Shown: positions 56,649 to 64,000 of the stretch, one piece after another
How the letters are laid out: each line of letters begins with the position of its first letter
Numbering within the stretch: position 1 is the stretch's first letter
Position numbers and translations under genes: made by a program
Notes under the pieces: model-generated
What the model saw: only the letters and a program-made list of their open reading frames with translations
What the model was told of the DNA's origin: nothing
The model's database searches: none
Assembly (NCBI GenBank): GCA_004102805.1
Contig: SCEG01000004.1
Location: 1-64,000, forward strand
Source: Muribaculaceae bacterium Isolate-002 (NCI)
GTDB taxonomy: Bacteria > Bacteroidota > Bacteroidia > Bacteroidales > Muribaculaceae
Direction: 5' to 3'
Length of the DNA stretch: 64,000 nt

Positions 56649-58049
56649 TCACTTCTCTTCTACCGCGTCACCCTGCTCGGGCCATGGGAAAAGATGCGGA
56701 TTGACCGACACATGCACATCGTCACGATGCAGCCTTACGCCGACATACTCGACGAGTTTCCGGCGCTGCTCCTCGGTTAGTCCGCCATCAGCCTTCACAA
56801 ACACCATGTTTACCGTATCGTTACGCGAAGACGACACTCCGGCAAGCACCATATTTGACAACGCGATATCCTTGATCTGCGGGAAAAGCACCTTCACCTC
56901 CGGAGCCAGCTTCGATGACTCATCAGAAAAATCCGAACGCAACGCAAGCACCGACTCAAGCGAGTCTATACGGTTCTGACGCTGCAATATTTCCTGCTGC
57001 ATCACAGTGTAAAGCTGCGACACCGACTTGTCATCATCCGCTGCCGCACCAAGACTGAACCCCTGCTTTATCGTCAATATCGTGCCTCCAAGACCCACCG
57101 AGTCAAGTTTGTGGAGCATGGCAAGCTGAAGCGAATCTTTCGGCAGCGCCTCCCCGATCAGCGTCACGTCGATATAGCGGCGGCCGTCTTTCATATACTC
57201 CTTATGGCTCAGCACCTGAGTATTGGGAAACACCATCTCTTTATTGACAAACTGCGTGGCATTCACCATGAATATATTCGATCTTATCATATTGACTGTC
57301 AGGTAGGCGCTCAACCCTATCGTGACAGTCACAATTGCCGTCACCACAGTCTGCACGCGCCGCGCCTTCTTTTCATCCTTCTGCACAACCGGCTTGAAAC
57401 GCATCATCTTCACCCCTATCCATGTGGCGAACAATATGAACACCATGTTGGTAAAAAACAGATAAAGAGCCCCGAAAAAGAAATGCGGCTGCAATGTGGC
57501 CAGTCCGTATCCCGCCGTACACAGCGGAGGCATCAGCGACGTCGCTATAGCGACTCCCGGCAGCACCTGCCCCTTGTTCTTGCATGCGAGGCTCACTATT
57601 CCCGCCCCTCCGCCAAACAACGCGATAAACACATCATAAATCGACGGCGACGTGCGCGCCAGCAACTGACTCCCGTCCTCATACTGCGGCGATATCAGAA
57701 AATACACCGCCGACGCCACTATCGAACCCAGCACCGCCATCAATATGTTCTTCAATCCCCGCTGCAATAACACATAGTCACTTATGCCGATACCGAGCCC
57801 CATTCCTATTATAGGCCCCATCAGCGGAGATATAAGCATCGCGCCTATTATCACTGCCACATTGTCAGTATTCAGACCCAGCGAAGCCACAAATATCGCA
57901 AACACCAATATCAGCAGCTGCGACCCTTTGAACGACACCCCCGACCGTATCGAAGCCTCCGTATCGGCCTGCGGCTCGAGGTCGGCACTGACATTGAAAT
58001 ACGACTTCAGATCATTGAAATATCTTGAAAACTGCTCTTTCGACGGCAT
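56649..58049 (-). CDS. DUF389 (TIGR00341) membrane protein
   Basis: 466 residues. Several membrane helices in the first half (GSQLLILVFAIFVASLGLNT, AVIIGAMLISPLMGPIIGMG) mark the DUF389 family, then a long soluble C-terminal part. Function unknown. ATG at 58049 (MPSKEQFSRYF) is chosen; an in-frame start at 58091 adds 14 unlikely residues. Convergent with carB, same strand as feoAB. Confidence 0.85.
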   Translation of the reverse strand: MPSKEQFSRYFNDLKSYFNVSADLEPQADTEASIRSGVSFKGSQLLILVFAIFVASLGLNTDNVAVIIGAMLISPLMGPIIGMGLGIGISDYVLLQRGLKNILMAVLGSIVASAVYFLISPQYEDGSQLLARTSPSIYDVFIALFGGGAGIVSLACKNKGQVLPGVAIATSLMPPLCTAGYGLATLQPHFFFGALYLFFTNMVFILFATWIGVKMMRFKPVVQKDEKKARRVQTVVTAIVTVTIGLSAYLTVNMIRSNIFMVNATQFVNKEMVFPNTQVLSHKEYMKDGRRYIDVTLIGEALPKDSLQLAMLHKLDSVGLGGTILTIKQGFSLGAAADDDKSVSQLYTVMQQEILQRQNRIDSLESVLALRSDFSDESSKLAPEVKVLFPQIKDIALSNMVLAGVSSSRNDTVNMVFVKADGGLTEEQRRKLVEYVGVRLHRDDVHVSVNPHLFPWPEQGDAVEEK

Positions 58050-58182
58050 AACAGATGTATAATTACAAGTTGAAACATAAGAAGAACACACATAAATCAG
58101 TTATCATCATGAGCTGAAATATTATCAAGATTGTGTCTCCTGATATCATAACCCATAACTCTGACTTATTACCAATAATAAC

Positions 58183-58220
58183 AAAGACACCCCGCAGATT
58201 GATTATCGCAGAGTGTCTTT
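58183..58220 (-). terminator. Probable terminator of feoAB
   Basis: AAAGACAC (58183-58190) and GTGTCTTT (58213-58220) form an 8-bp stem with a 22-nt loop; the minus strand continues into GTTATTATT. Confidence 0.6.
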
Positions 58221-58234
58221 TTATGAAAGACCGG

Positions 58235-60634
58235 TCAGAACAGCAGCGCTATGCGATACACCACAAACGCCGCAAGCCACGCCGCCGCCGTATTATACAC
58301 CGCGACAAACACCCCGTATTTCCACGAATGTGTTTCCCTTACTATAGCCACAATCGTAGCGACACACGGGCAATAAAGTAGTATGAACACCATCAGCGAC
58401 AATGCCACCGCCGGCGTGAAGTCAGGCTCTCCGGTCGCCGGATTGACTGCCGTCAGCCGCGCCGACAGCGCCGTGTCATCAATCTCCTCGTCGCCCGTAT
58501 AAAGCACACCGAGTGTCGACACCACAATCTCCTTCGCCGGAATGCCGGCAACCACAGCCACCGACGCCCTCCACGAGAAACCAAGCGGACGGAACACCGG
58601 ATTTATGGCCTTGCCTATCATCTCCAGAAACGAGTCGTGCGACATATCTATACTGTCATCTCCCGCCTGCTCTGCGACGACCGCACTCTCGGCCGTCTCC
58701 TCATGGCGTGGGAAATAATTGAGTGCCCACACAACGATGCTCGCCACAAGTATTATGCCGCCCATCTTGCGCAGATACTGCTGCGCCTTCCACCACATGT
58801 GGCGCATTGACGACTTCAGCGTCGGCACCCTGTAAGGCGGCAGCTCCATCACAAATGGCGTCTCGTCGACCTTGAAAACAAACCGCCGCAACAATCTCGC
58901 AGTAATCACCGCCACTGCCACGCCGAGCACATATATCAGCAGAAACACCAGCGCCGCGTGCGCCGAGAAGAATGTCCCCACAAGAAGCACATATATCGGC
59001 AGACGGGCCGAACACGACACAAACGGATTGATAAGTATCGTTATCAGCCGTGAGCTGCGGCTCTCTATCGTGCGGCATGCCATGATGGCCGGCACATTAC
59101 ATCCGAAGCCCATCACCAGCGGAATGAACGACTTGCCGTGAAGCCCTATCTTATGCATTATCCTGTCCATGATAAACGCCGCCCTCGCCATGTAGCCGGA
59201 ATCCTCCATAAACGATATGAAGAAATACAATATCAATATATTTGGCAGAAACACAATCACTCCGCCCACACCACCGATTATTCCGTCGGCAATCAGATCC
59301 TTGAGCGGCCCCTCCGCCATATTGTCATTTACAACACCGCTGAGCAGGTCGAAACCTCTCTCGATCCATTCCATCGGATACTGCCCGATATAGAATGTCA
59401 CCCAGAAGATAAAGAACATTATGGCGAGAAACACCGGAAAACCGAAAAGCCTGTTGGTGACAAACGCGTCGATTATATGCGTCGTCGACACCTTCTCTTT
59501 CTCACTGCGCTCAAGCGTCTCGGCAAGCGCACCCGATATGAAGCCATACTTCTCGTTGGCCACCATCGTCGACACATCCTCGTCGTGCATTTCGCCCAGA
59601 TGAGCCACCGCCTTGTCTCGGAGCTCCTTGATTTCAGAGCTTTTCGACGAACTCTCAATGATTTTATCCGCCTCCTGATCCTTTTCAAGCAGCTTTATAG
59701 CGAGATATCTGGCCGAAAAACGGCTTGAAATCTGCGGATCGGCCTTAAGCAGAGGCTTTACCGTATCTATCGCGTCCTCGACATCACGCCCCAGCTTCAC
59801 ATGCACATGCCGCACATCCTCATTGCGCCCCTCATACACCTCTATGATTGTGTCAAACAGCCGGTCGATGCCCTCGCCGTTGCGCGACACCGTAGGCACA
59901 ATAGGCACCCCTATCATCCCCCCCAGCGTCTTATAGTCGAGAGTGTCGCCCGAACTGCGCAGCTCGTCATACAGATTGAGCGCTATCACCATCGAGTGGT
60001 CCATGTCGATAAGCTCAGTCGTCAGATACAGATTGCGCTCAAGATTTGACGCGTCAACCACATTGACAATCACATCAGGCATCGACTCCGATAGATAACG
60101 CCTCACATACAGCTCCTCAGGCGAGTAAGCCGAAAGAGAGTAAGTGCCCGGCAGATCGACAATATTGAACTTATATCCTTTGTGTCGAAATGTGCCGTGC
60201 TTGCAGTCGACAGTCACTCCGCTGTAGTTTCCCACATGCTCCTGAGCCCCCGACGCTATATTGAAAAGCGATGTCTTGCCGCAATTGGGATTGCCCACAA
60301 GGGCTATATTTATAGTGCGTCCCGAAGCCTCGAGATTTCTTGACATACCGTCACCGTCATTATCAACCGCAGGCTCAAACGTGGCATCACACCCCGCCTG
60401 TCTGTATTCACTCTCCGGCACTACTTCTATCATCGACGCCTCGTTGTGGCGCAACGACACTTCATAACCCATCAGACGGTATTTCACCGGGTCGCGTAAC
60501 GGCGCATTCAACACTGCCGTGATTTCACGCCCCTTGACAAATCCCATCTCCATCACACGGCGGCGGAACGCCCCGTGTCCGAGTATTTTTATTATAATGG
60601 CCGACTGGCCGGTTTCAAGATCTGATAATCTCAT
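58235..60634 (-). CDS. feoB: FeoA-FeoB fused ferrous iron transporter
   Basis: 799 residues. An N-terminal FeoA SH3-like domain (about 1-75) is fused to FeoB: the G domain begins near 108 with G1 GNPNCGKTS at 114-122 and DLPGTYSLS as G3, then a helical linker and about eight to ten membrane helices, with Gate-type motifs (FSWRASVAVVAGIPAKEIVV, FILLYCPCVATIVAI). Takes up Fe(II), the soluble form in the anoxic gut. Such fusions are common in Bacteroidetes. No Fur box was recognised upstream. Confidence 0.96.
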   Translation of the reverse strand: MRLSDLETGQSAIIIKILGHGAFRRRVMEMGFVKGREITAVLNAPLRDPVKYRLMGYEVSLRHNEASMIEVVPESEYRQAGCDATFEPAVDNDGDGMSRNLEASGRTINIALVGNPNCGKTSLFNIASGAQEHVGNYSGVTVDCKHGTFRHKGYKFNIVDLPGTYSLSAYSPEELYVRRYLSESMPDVIVNVVDASNLERNLYLTTELIDMDHSMVIALNLYDELRSSGDTLDYKTLGGMIGVPIVPTVSRNGEGIDRLFDTIIEVYEGRNEDVRHVHVKLGRDVEDAIDTVKPLLKADPQISSRFSARYLAIKLLEKDQEADKIIESSSKSSEIKELRDKAVAHLGEMHDEDVSTMVANEKYGFISGALAETLERSEKEKVSTTHIIDAFVTNRLFGFPVFLAIMFFIFWVTFYIGQYPMEWIERGFDLLSGVVNDNMAEGPLKDLIADGIIGGVGGVIVFLPNILILYFFISFMEDSGYMARAAFIMDRIMHKIGLHGKSFIPLVMGFGCNVPAIMACRTIESRSSRLITILINPFVSCSARLPIYVLLVGTFFSAHAALVFLLIYVLGVAVAVITARLLRRFVFKVDETPFVMELPPYRVPTLKSSMRHMWWKAQQYLRKMGGIILVASIVVWALNYFPRHEETAESAVVAEQAGDDSIDMSHDSFLEMIGKAINPVFRPLGFSWRASVAVVAGIPAKEIVVSTLGVLYTGDEEIDDTALSARLTAVNPATGEPDFTPAVALSLMVFILLYCPCVATIVAIVRETHSWKYGVFVAVYNTAAAWLAAFVVYRIALLF

Positions 60635-60935
60635 GACTCACACTATATTTGATACAGGTTTCGGGAGAGACTTCCGCAATATGCCATTGCAGCATGCAAA
60701 GGTCAGAAAAAATCCATTCAATACAAAACATTTACAGCCATTATTTATATCCATTCTAAACAAACCCGCTAATTTGGACATCATATTACGGATTAATGAA
60801 TCGTGAATTATGATTGTGATTGTGAATTGTTTCATTTTTTTTGTAATTTTGACGATTATTTGCAATTTGACAGCCGATATCACGTTTTATAATCAGTAGA
60901 GCTGATATAATGCCGCTGCAAAACAACCGATAGCA
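60635..60935. other. Divergent intergenic region feoAB / beta-barrel pair
   Basis: 301 bp, AT-rich. It holds the promoter of the barrel pair and a short GATTGTGATTGTGAATTG repeat patch near 60811-60829. The feoAB promoter is not clear (the best box is GACCTTTG on the minus strand). Nothing else was recognised. Confidence 0.5.
60844..60851 (+). promoter_or_regulatory. -7 box of the beta-barrel pair promoter
   Basis: TAATTTTG; TTG at 60819-60821 lies 22 nt upstream, one nt over the usual range. About 80 nt before the ATG at 60936. Confidence 0.5.
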
Positions 60936-61676
60936 ATGAAAAAGAGACTAATCGCACTGCTTGTGCTCATATATACAATAGCTGGAACTGCTACAACAAC
61001 CGCGCAGGAGCCTTTCCGCCGCGGCCTTCAGCAGGTCACATTCATCCCGAAAGGACAATGGATTACCGGCGTCAGCGTCAGCTACTCACAGTCCAACCAG
61101 TCAAACTATCAGTTCCTCGTCATTGAAAACCTCAACGGCGACACCTACAGTTTTAAGGTCAGCCCCATGCTGATGTACTCTTTCAAAGACAATCTCGCCG
61201 CAGGAGCACGCTTCGCCTACACCCGTTCGAAAGTCGACCTCCGCTCAGCCGACGTAGTGCTCGACTCCGAGACCGGTTATAACGTCGACAACCTTTACAG
61301 CATATCACAGAACTGGTACGGCACAGCCGCATTCCGCAACTACATCTCGCTCGGCAACAACCGTCGCTTCGGCATGTTTAACGAAGTGCAACTCGAAATA
61401 GGTGGCGGTGAGTCAAAAATATGCAACGGCTCCGGCGATGACCTCACAGGCACTTACTCCCGCAATGTCAGCTTCAACATCGGTCTCGCGCCCGGCATGA
61501 TAATGTTTCTAAACAACTATTCGGCTCTTGAGGTCAACGTCGGCGTGCTCGGCTTCTCTTACACAAGCTCAAAATCCACAACCGACCGCGTATATGTCGC
61601 ACACTCCGACTCCCGACGCGCCAACTTTAAAATCAACCTCTTTTCAATCACCTTCGGGGTGGCATTCTATCTGTAA
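60936..61676 (+). CDS. Outer membrane beta-barrel protein, first of a tandem pair
   Basis: 246 residues. Signal peptide (1-24, ending TTTAQ), then beta strands with Ser/Asn/Gly turns and a C-terminal FSITFGVAFYL. It shares the IPKGQW start of the barrel, a K-or-RF-x-YTRS-V-DL segment and an RNYI-LG segment with the next gene, so the two are paralogues. The next ATG is 5 nt after this stop. Confidence 0.85.
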   Translation: MKKRLIALLVLIYTIAGTATTTAQEPFRRGLQQVTFIPKGQWITGVSVSYSQSNQSNYQFLVIENLNGDTYSFKVSPMLMYSFKDNLAAGARFAYTRSKVDLRSADVVLDSETGYNVDNLYSISQNWYGTAAFRNYISLGNNRRFGMFNEVQLEIGGGESKICNGSGDDLTGTYSRNVSFNIGLAPGMIMFLNNYSALEVNVGVLGFSYTSSKSTTDRVYVAHSDSRRANFKINLFSITFGVAFYL

Positions 61677-61681
61677 GCGCT

Positions 61682-62617
61682 ATGAAAAAGATTAAATTAC
61701 TGCTCATCGTCATCGCGCTGTTGCTTTCCGCCGCTCAGGCCGGCGCCCAGTCTTCCGTATGCGCCGAAGCGCCTGTAGCCGGTCGCCCGTGCAAGGATTT
61801 CTCCAGCAAATTCATAATCAGCGAAAACATTCTCGGCTCCAAGAAAATCAAACTCGACTCGCTGAGCGGTCCAAGCCCCTACCTCGATCAAAAAGTAATT
61901 GTCGGCGGCGACACCGTCAGCATAATCCTCCCCGACAAAAACTACGGCCGCTACGACCGCGGTCTATTCAACTTCCTCATCATACCCAAAGGCCAATGGT
62001 CGTTCGGACTCACCGCTTCCTACGGCGAATTCAACACCGACGACATTCAGATACTTTCCATACTCAAGAATTTCGATCTCAAAGTCAAGGCCTACTCTCT
62101 CAAACCATCGATATCCTACTTCTTCCGCAGCAACCAGTCAATAGGCATAAAATTCGACTACACCCGCTCATCGGTCGACCTCGACAACATGACATTCGAC
62201 TTCGACAGCGACCTGAACTTCTCGCTGCGAGACATCAGCTACTACTCGCAATCCTACACCGCGTCGATCAACTATCGCAACTATATCGGACTCGGTCCCG
62301 AAAAGCGTTTCGCAATATTCAACGAAGTCGACCTCGGGTTCGGAAGCGGCTCATCACGTTTCAAACGGCTCTACAACAACGAGCCGCGCGACACCCGCAC
62401 CAACATCACCCGCGCAAGCCTGAACTTCAGCCCCGGTCTATGCGTATTCATAATGGACTACGTATCGTTCAACGTGTCATTCGGCGTGTTCGGGCTCCAC
62501 ATGACCAACGAAAAGCAGACCACCGACGGCATCGAAGAAGGCTCACGCTTCTCTTCCGGAGCCAACTTCCGTTTCAACATCTTCAACATCAACTTCGGCA
62601 TGGCCGTACACATCTGA
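61682..62617 (+). CDS. Outer membrane beta-barrel protein, second of a tandem pair
   Basis: 311 residues. Signal peptide (about 1-22, ending AGAQ), a 70-residue extra segment, and then a barrel aligning with the first gene (LIIPKGQWSFGLTASYGEF; FDYTRSSVDLD; INYRNYIGLG) to INFGMAVHI. A Cys pair occurs near residues 27 and 38, not in a lipobox. Only 30 nt before the lipoprotein gene. Confidence 0.85.
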   Translation: MKKIKLLLIVIALLLSAAQAGAQSSVCAEAPVAGRPCKDFSSKFIISENILGSKKIKLDSLSGPSPYLDQKVIVGGDTVSIILPDKNYGRYDRGLFNFLIIPKGQWSFGLTASYGEFNTDDIQILSILKNFDLKVKAYSLKPSISYFFRSNQSIGIKFDYTRSSVDLDNMTFDFDSDLNFSLRDISYYSQSYTASINYRNYIGLGPEKRFAIFNEVDLGFGSGSSRFKRLYNNEPRDTRTNITRASLNFSPGLCVFIMDYVSFNVSFGVFGLHMTNEKQTTDGIEEGSRFSSGANFRFNIFNINFGMAVHI

Positions 62618-62647
62618 CGTCAGCAGATCAACAGACAATATCACCGC

Positions 62648-64000
62648 ATGACTAAAATCACCAACATAACATACGCGACGCTCACCGCACTGCTCATCGC
62701 GGTCATCGCTGCAGGCTGCATCAAAAACGATATCCCCTATCCGCGCATACAGCCCAACATCACAAGTCTCGAAGTGCGGCACCAGTCACAGGCCGCTCAG
62801 CTCGACACCATCAACCGCATAGCCACTGTCTACCTCGACGAAACAGCCGATATCTACAACGTCGACATACTGCAGTGCACGCTGTCCGACAAAGCATCTT
62901 TCGTCGGCGACTCCATCGCAGGCTCAATCGATCTCTCTCAGCCACGCTACTACATTCTTCAGATTTATCAGGAATATGTATGGACTCTCAAAGCCGTACA
63001 GAATATTACACGCAACTTCTCAGTAGCCAACCAGATCGGAGCATCGGTAATCGACGTGCCCGGACGACGCATCGTTGTGACACTGCCATCAACAGCCGAT
63101 ATCTCACAGGTAAAAGTGCTGACAGCGAAATTAGGCTCTGAAAACTCAACAATCACCCCCGAAATCGAAGGCCGATACATCGACCTTACACGTCCGTATC
63201 AGATTACTGTGACCGACTACGGACGCTCTGCCGACTGGACTATCTACTGCCTGATTACCGAAGCCACTGTGACTACCGTGCGCGCCGATGCATGGACCAA
63301 CGTTGCATGGGTCTACGGCGAAGCTCAGGAAGGACGCGACAACTATATCGAATACCGCGCCGCTTCCGATACAGAATGGACCCGCGTTCCCGACTCATGG
63401 CTCACCGTCGACGGCGGCAGCTTCCACGCCCGCATAATTCACCTGCAGGCACTCACCGACTACGTTGCCCGCGCTGTGTCAGGCGACGAATACGGCGCCG
63501 AAATCGAATTCCGCACCGGCGCCGTCATACAGCCGCCAAACGCCGACTTCGACAACTGGTGGCTCAACGGCAAAGTCTGGAACCCCTGGGCTGAAGGCGG
63601 CGAACAATTCTGGGACACCGGCAACAAAGGCGCCACCACTCTCGGCTCAAGCAACACACAGCCATCCGACGACACTCCCACTGGCACAGGACGCTCAGCC
63701 CGCCTCGAGACACGCTTCGTGGGCATCGGCATGGTCGGAAAACTGGCCGCCGGCAATATCTTTGCAGGCGAATACGTCCGCACTGACGGAACAAACGGTG
63801 TTCTCAGTTTCGGCAAACCTTTTGCCGAACGTCCGACACGGCTGCGCGGATACTACACCTACCACTCCGCGCCAATCAGTTCCGTAACATCCGGATTTAA
63901 CGATCTCAAAAACCGTCCCGACACATGCACCGTGTGGGCTGCGCTGATTGACTCCCCCGAACCGTTCGAGATACGCACAAACCCCGCCAACCGACAGCTC
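62648..64000 (+). CDS. PCMD-domain lipoprotein, 5' part (cut by window end)
   Basis: 451 codons to the window edge with no stop. Lipobox around IAVIAAGC (Cys 24), a beta-sandwich part (about 40-290), and the start of a putative carbohydrate metabolism domain (PCMD: ANFDNWWLNGKVWNPW, TGRSARLETRFVGIG, FAGEYVR). Such lipoproteins are found near SusD-type and barrel genes in Bacteroidales and are thought to bind or process glycans. Here it follows two barrels by 30 nt. Confidence 0.85.
   Translation, partial: MTKITNITYATLTALLIAVIAAGCIKNDIPYPRIQPNITSLEVRHQSQAAQLDTINRIATVYLDETADIYNVDILQCTLSDKASFVGDSIAGSIDLSQPRYYILQIYQEYVWTLKAVQNITRNFSVANQIGASVIDVPGRRIVVTLPSTADISQVKVLTAKLGSENSTITPEIEGRYIDLTRPYQITVTDYGRSADWTIYCLITEATVTTVRADAWTNVAWVYGEAQEGRDNYIEYRAASDTEWTRVPDSWLTVDGGSFHARIIHLQALTDYVARAVSGDEYGAEIEFRTGAVIQPPNADFDNWWLNGKVWNPWAEGGEQFWDTGNKGATTLGSSNTQPSDDTPTGTGRSARLETRFVGIGMVGKLAAGNIFAGEYVRTDGTNGVLSFGKPFAERPTRLRGYYTYHSAPISSVTSGFNDLKNRPDTCTVWAALIDSPEPFEIRTNPANRQL

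Noticed and set aside
61759..62655. 298-codon Arg/His-rich frame on the + strand
   Set aside because: Shifted frame of the second beta-barrel gene; composition is a by-product of codon bias.

Overview
The window is a chromosomal segment of a Bacteroidales bacterium, most likely a gut Muribaculaceae-type organism (inference from gene content; no 16S rRNA is present). The evidence is the repeated Bacteroidetes-type promoter (TTG, about 19-21 nt, then TAnnTTTG), lineage-typical genes (gldH, DUF4286, DUF2027-Smr, DUF5683 behind parAB, an OmpP1/FadL-like barrel, a FeoA-FeoB fusion, a PCMD-domain lipoprotein) and the near absence of strong Shine-Dalgarno sequences. About 52 protein genes are supported. 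I see no rRNA, tRNA, IS element, prophage or CRISPR array.

Layout. 0.1-3.6 kb (+): thrS-infC-rpmI-rplT translation operon with a good promoter and terminator, then an 0.8 kb gene-free GC-rich stretch full of short repeats. 4.4-15.5 kb (+): HdeD-like membrane protein, a Trp/Gly-rich secreted protein, an OmpP1/FadL-like barrel, a PIF1-like helicase with a TPR tail, mutS2, cardiolipin synthase and a Sel1-repeat protein. 15.8-26.2 kb (-): class I fumarase; then a seven-gene head-to-tail cluster (coiled-coil protein, zapA, rny, ricT-like PSP1 protein, gldH, M24 peptidase, cca) that joins cell division, RNA turnover and tRNA maturation; then a ClC channel. 26.4-30 kb: OmpA-like lipoprotein, a frameshifted secreted protein, guaA.

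30.1-39.1 kb (+): a five-gene operon (PD40 beta-propeller protein, PHP phosphatase, a secreted Cys-rich zinc-ribbon-like protein, metA, U32 peptidase-family protein), then galE with its own promoter, a histidine-acid phosphatase and a small lipoprotein; surE lies opposite. 40.2-48.7 kb (+): parA-parB-DUF5683-mltD-queA-DUF4286-ruvC-DUF2027/Smr-EFR1 ferredoxin, preceded by parS-like half sites; then a 55-residue 2[4Fe-4S] ferredoxin under its own promoter. 49.2-60.6 kb: EamA transporter, small beta-barrel, GT2 glycosyltransferase, carA-carB, DUF389 protein and feoAB. 60.9-64 kb (+): two tandem related beta-barrels and a PCMD lipoprotein cut by the window edge.

Most of the window is core housekeeping. 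The least explained parts are the secreted Cys-rich protein at 32.4 kb, the barrel-barrel-PCMD trio at the right edge, the Trp/Gly-rich secreted protein at 5.4 kb, the broken secreted gene at 27.4-28.0 kb, the split parS-like sites before parA, and a family of intergenic palindromic repeats. I did not find a clear new defence or biosynthetic system.
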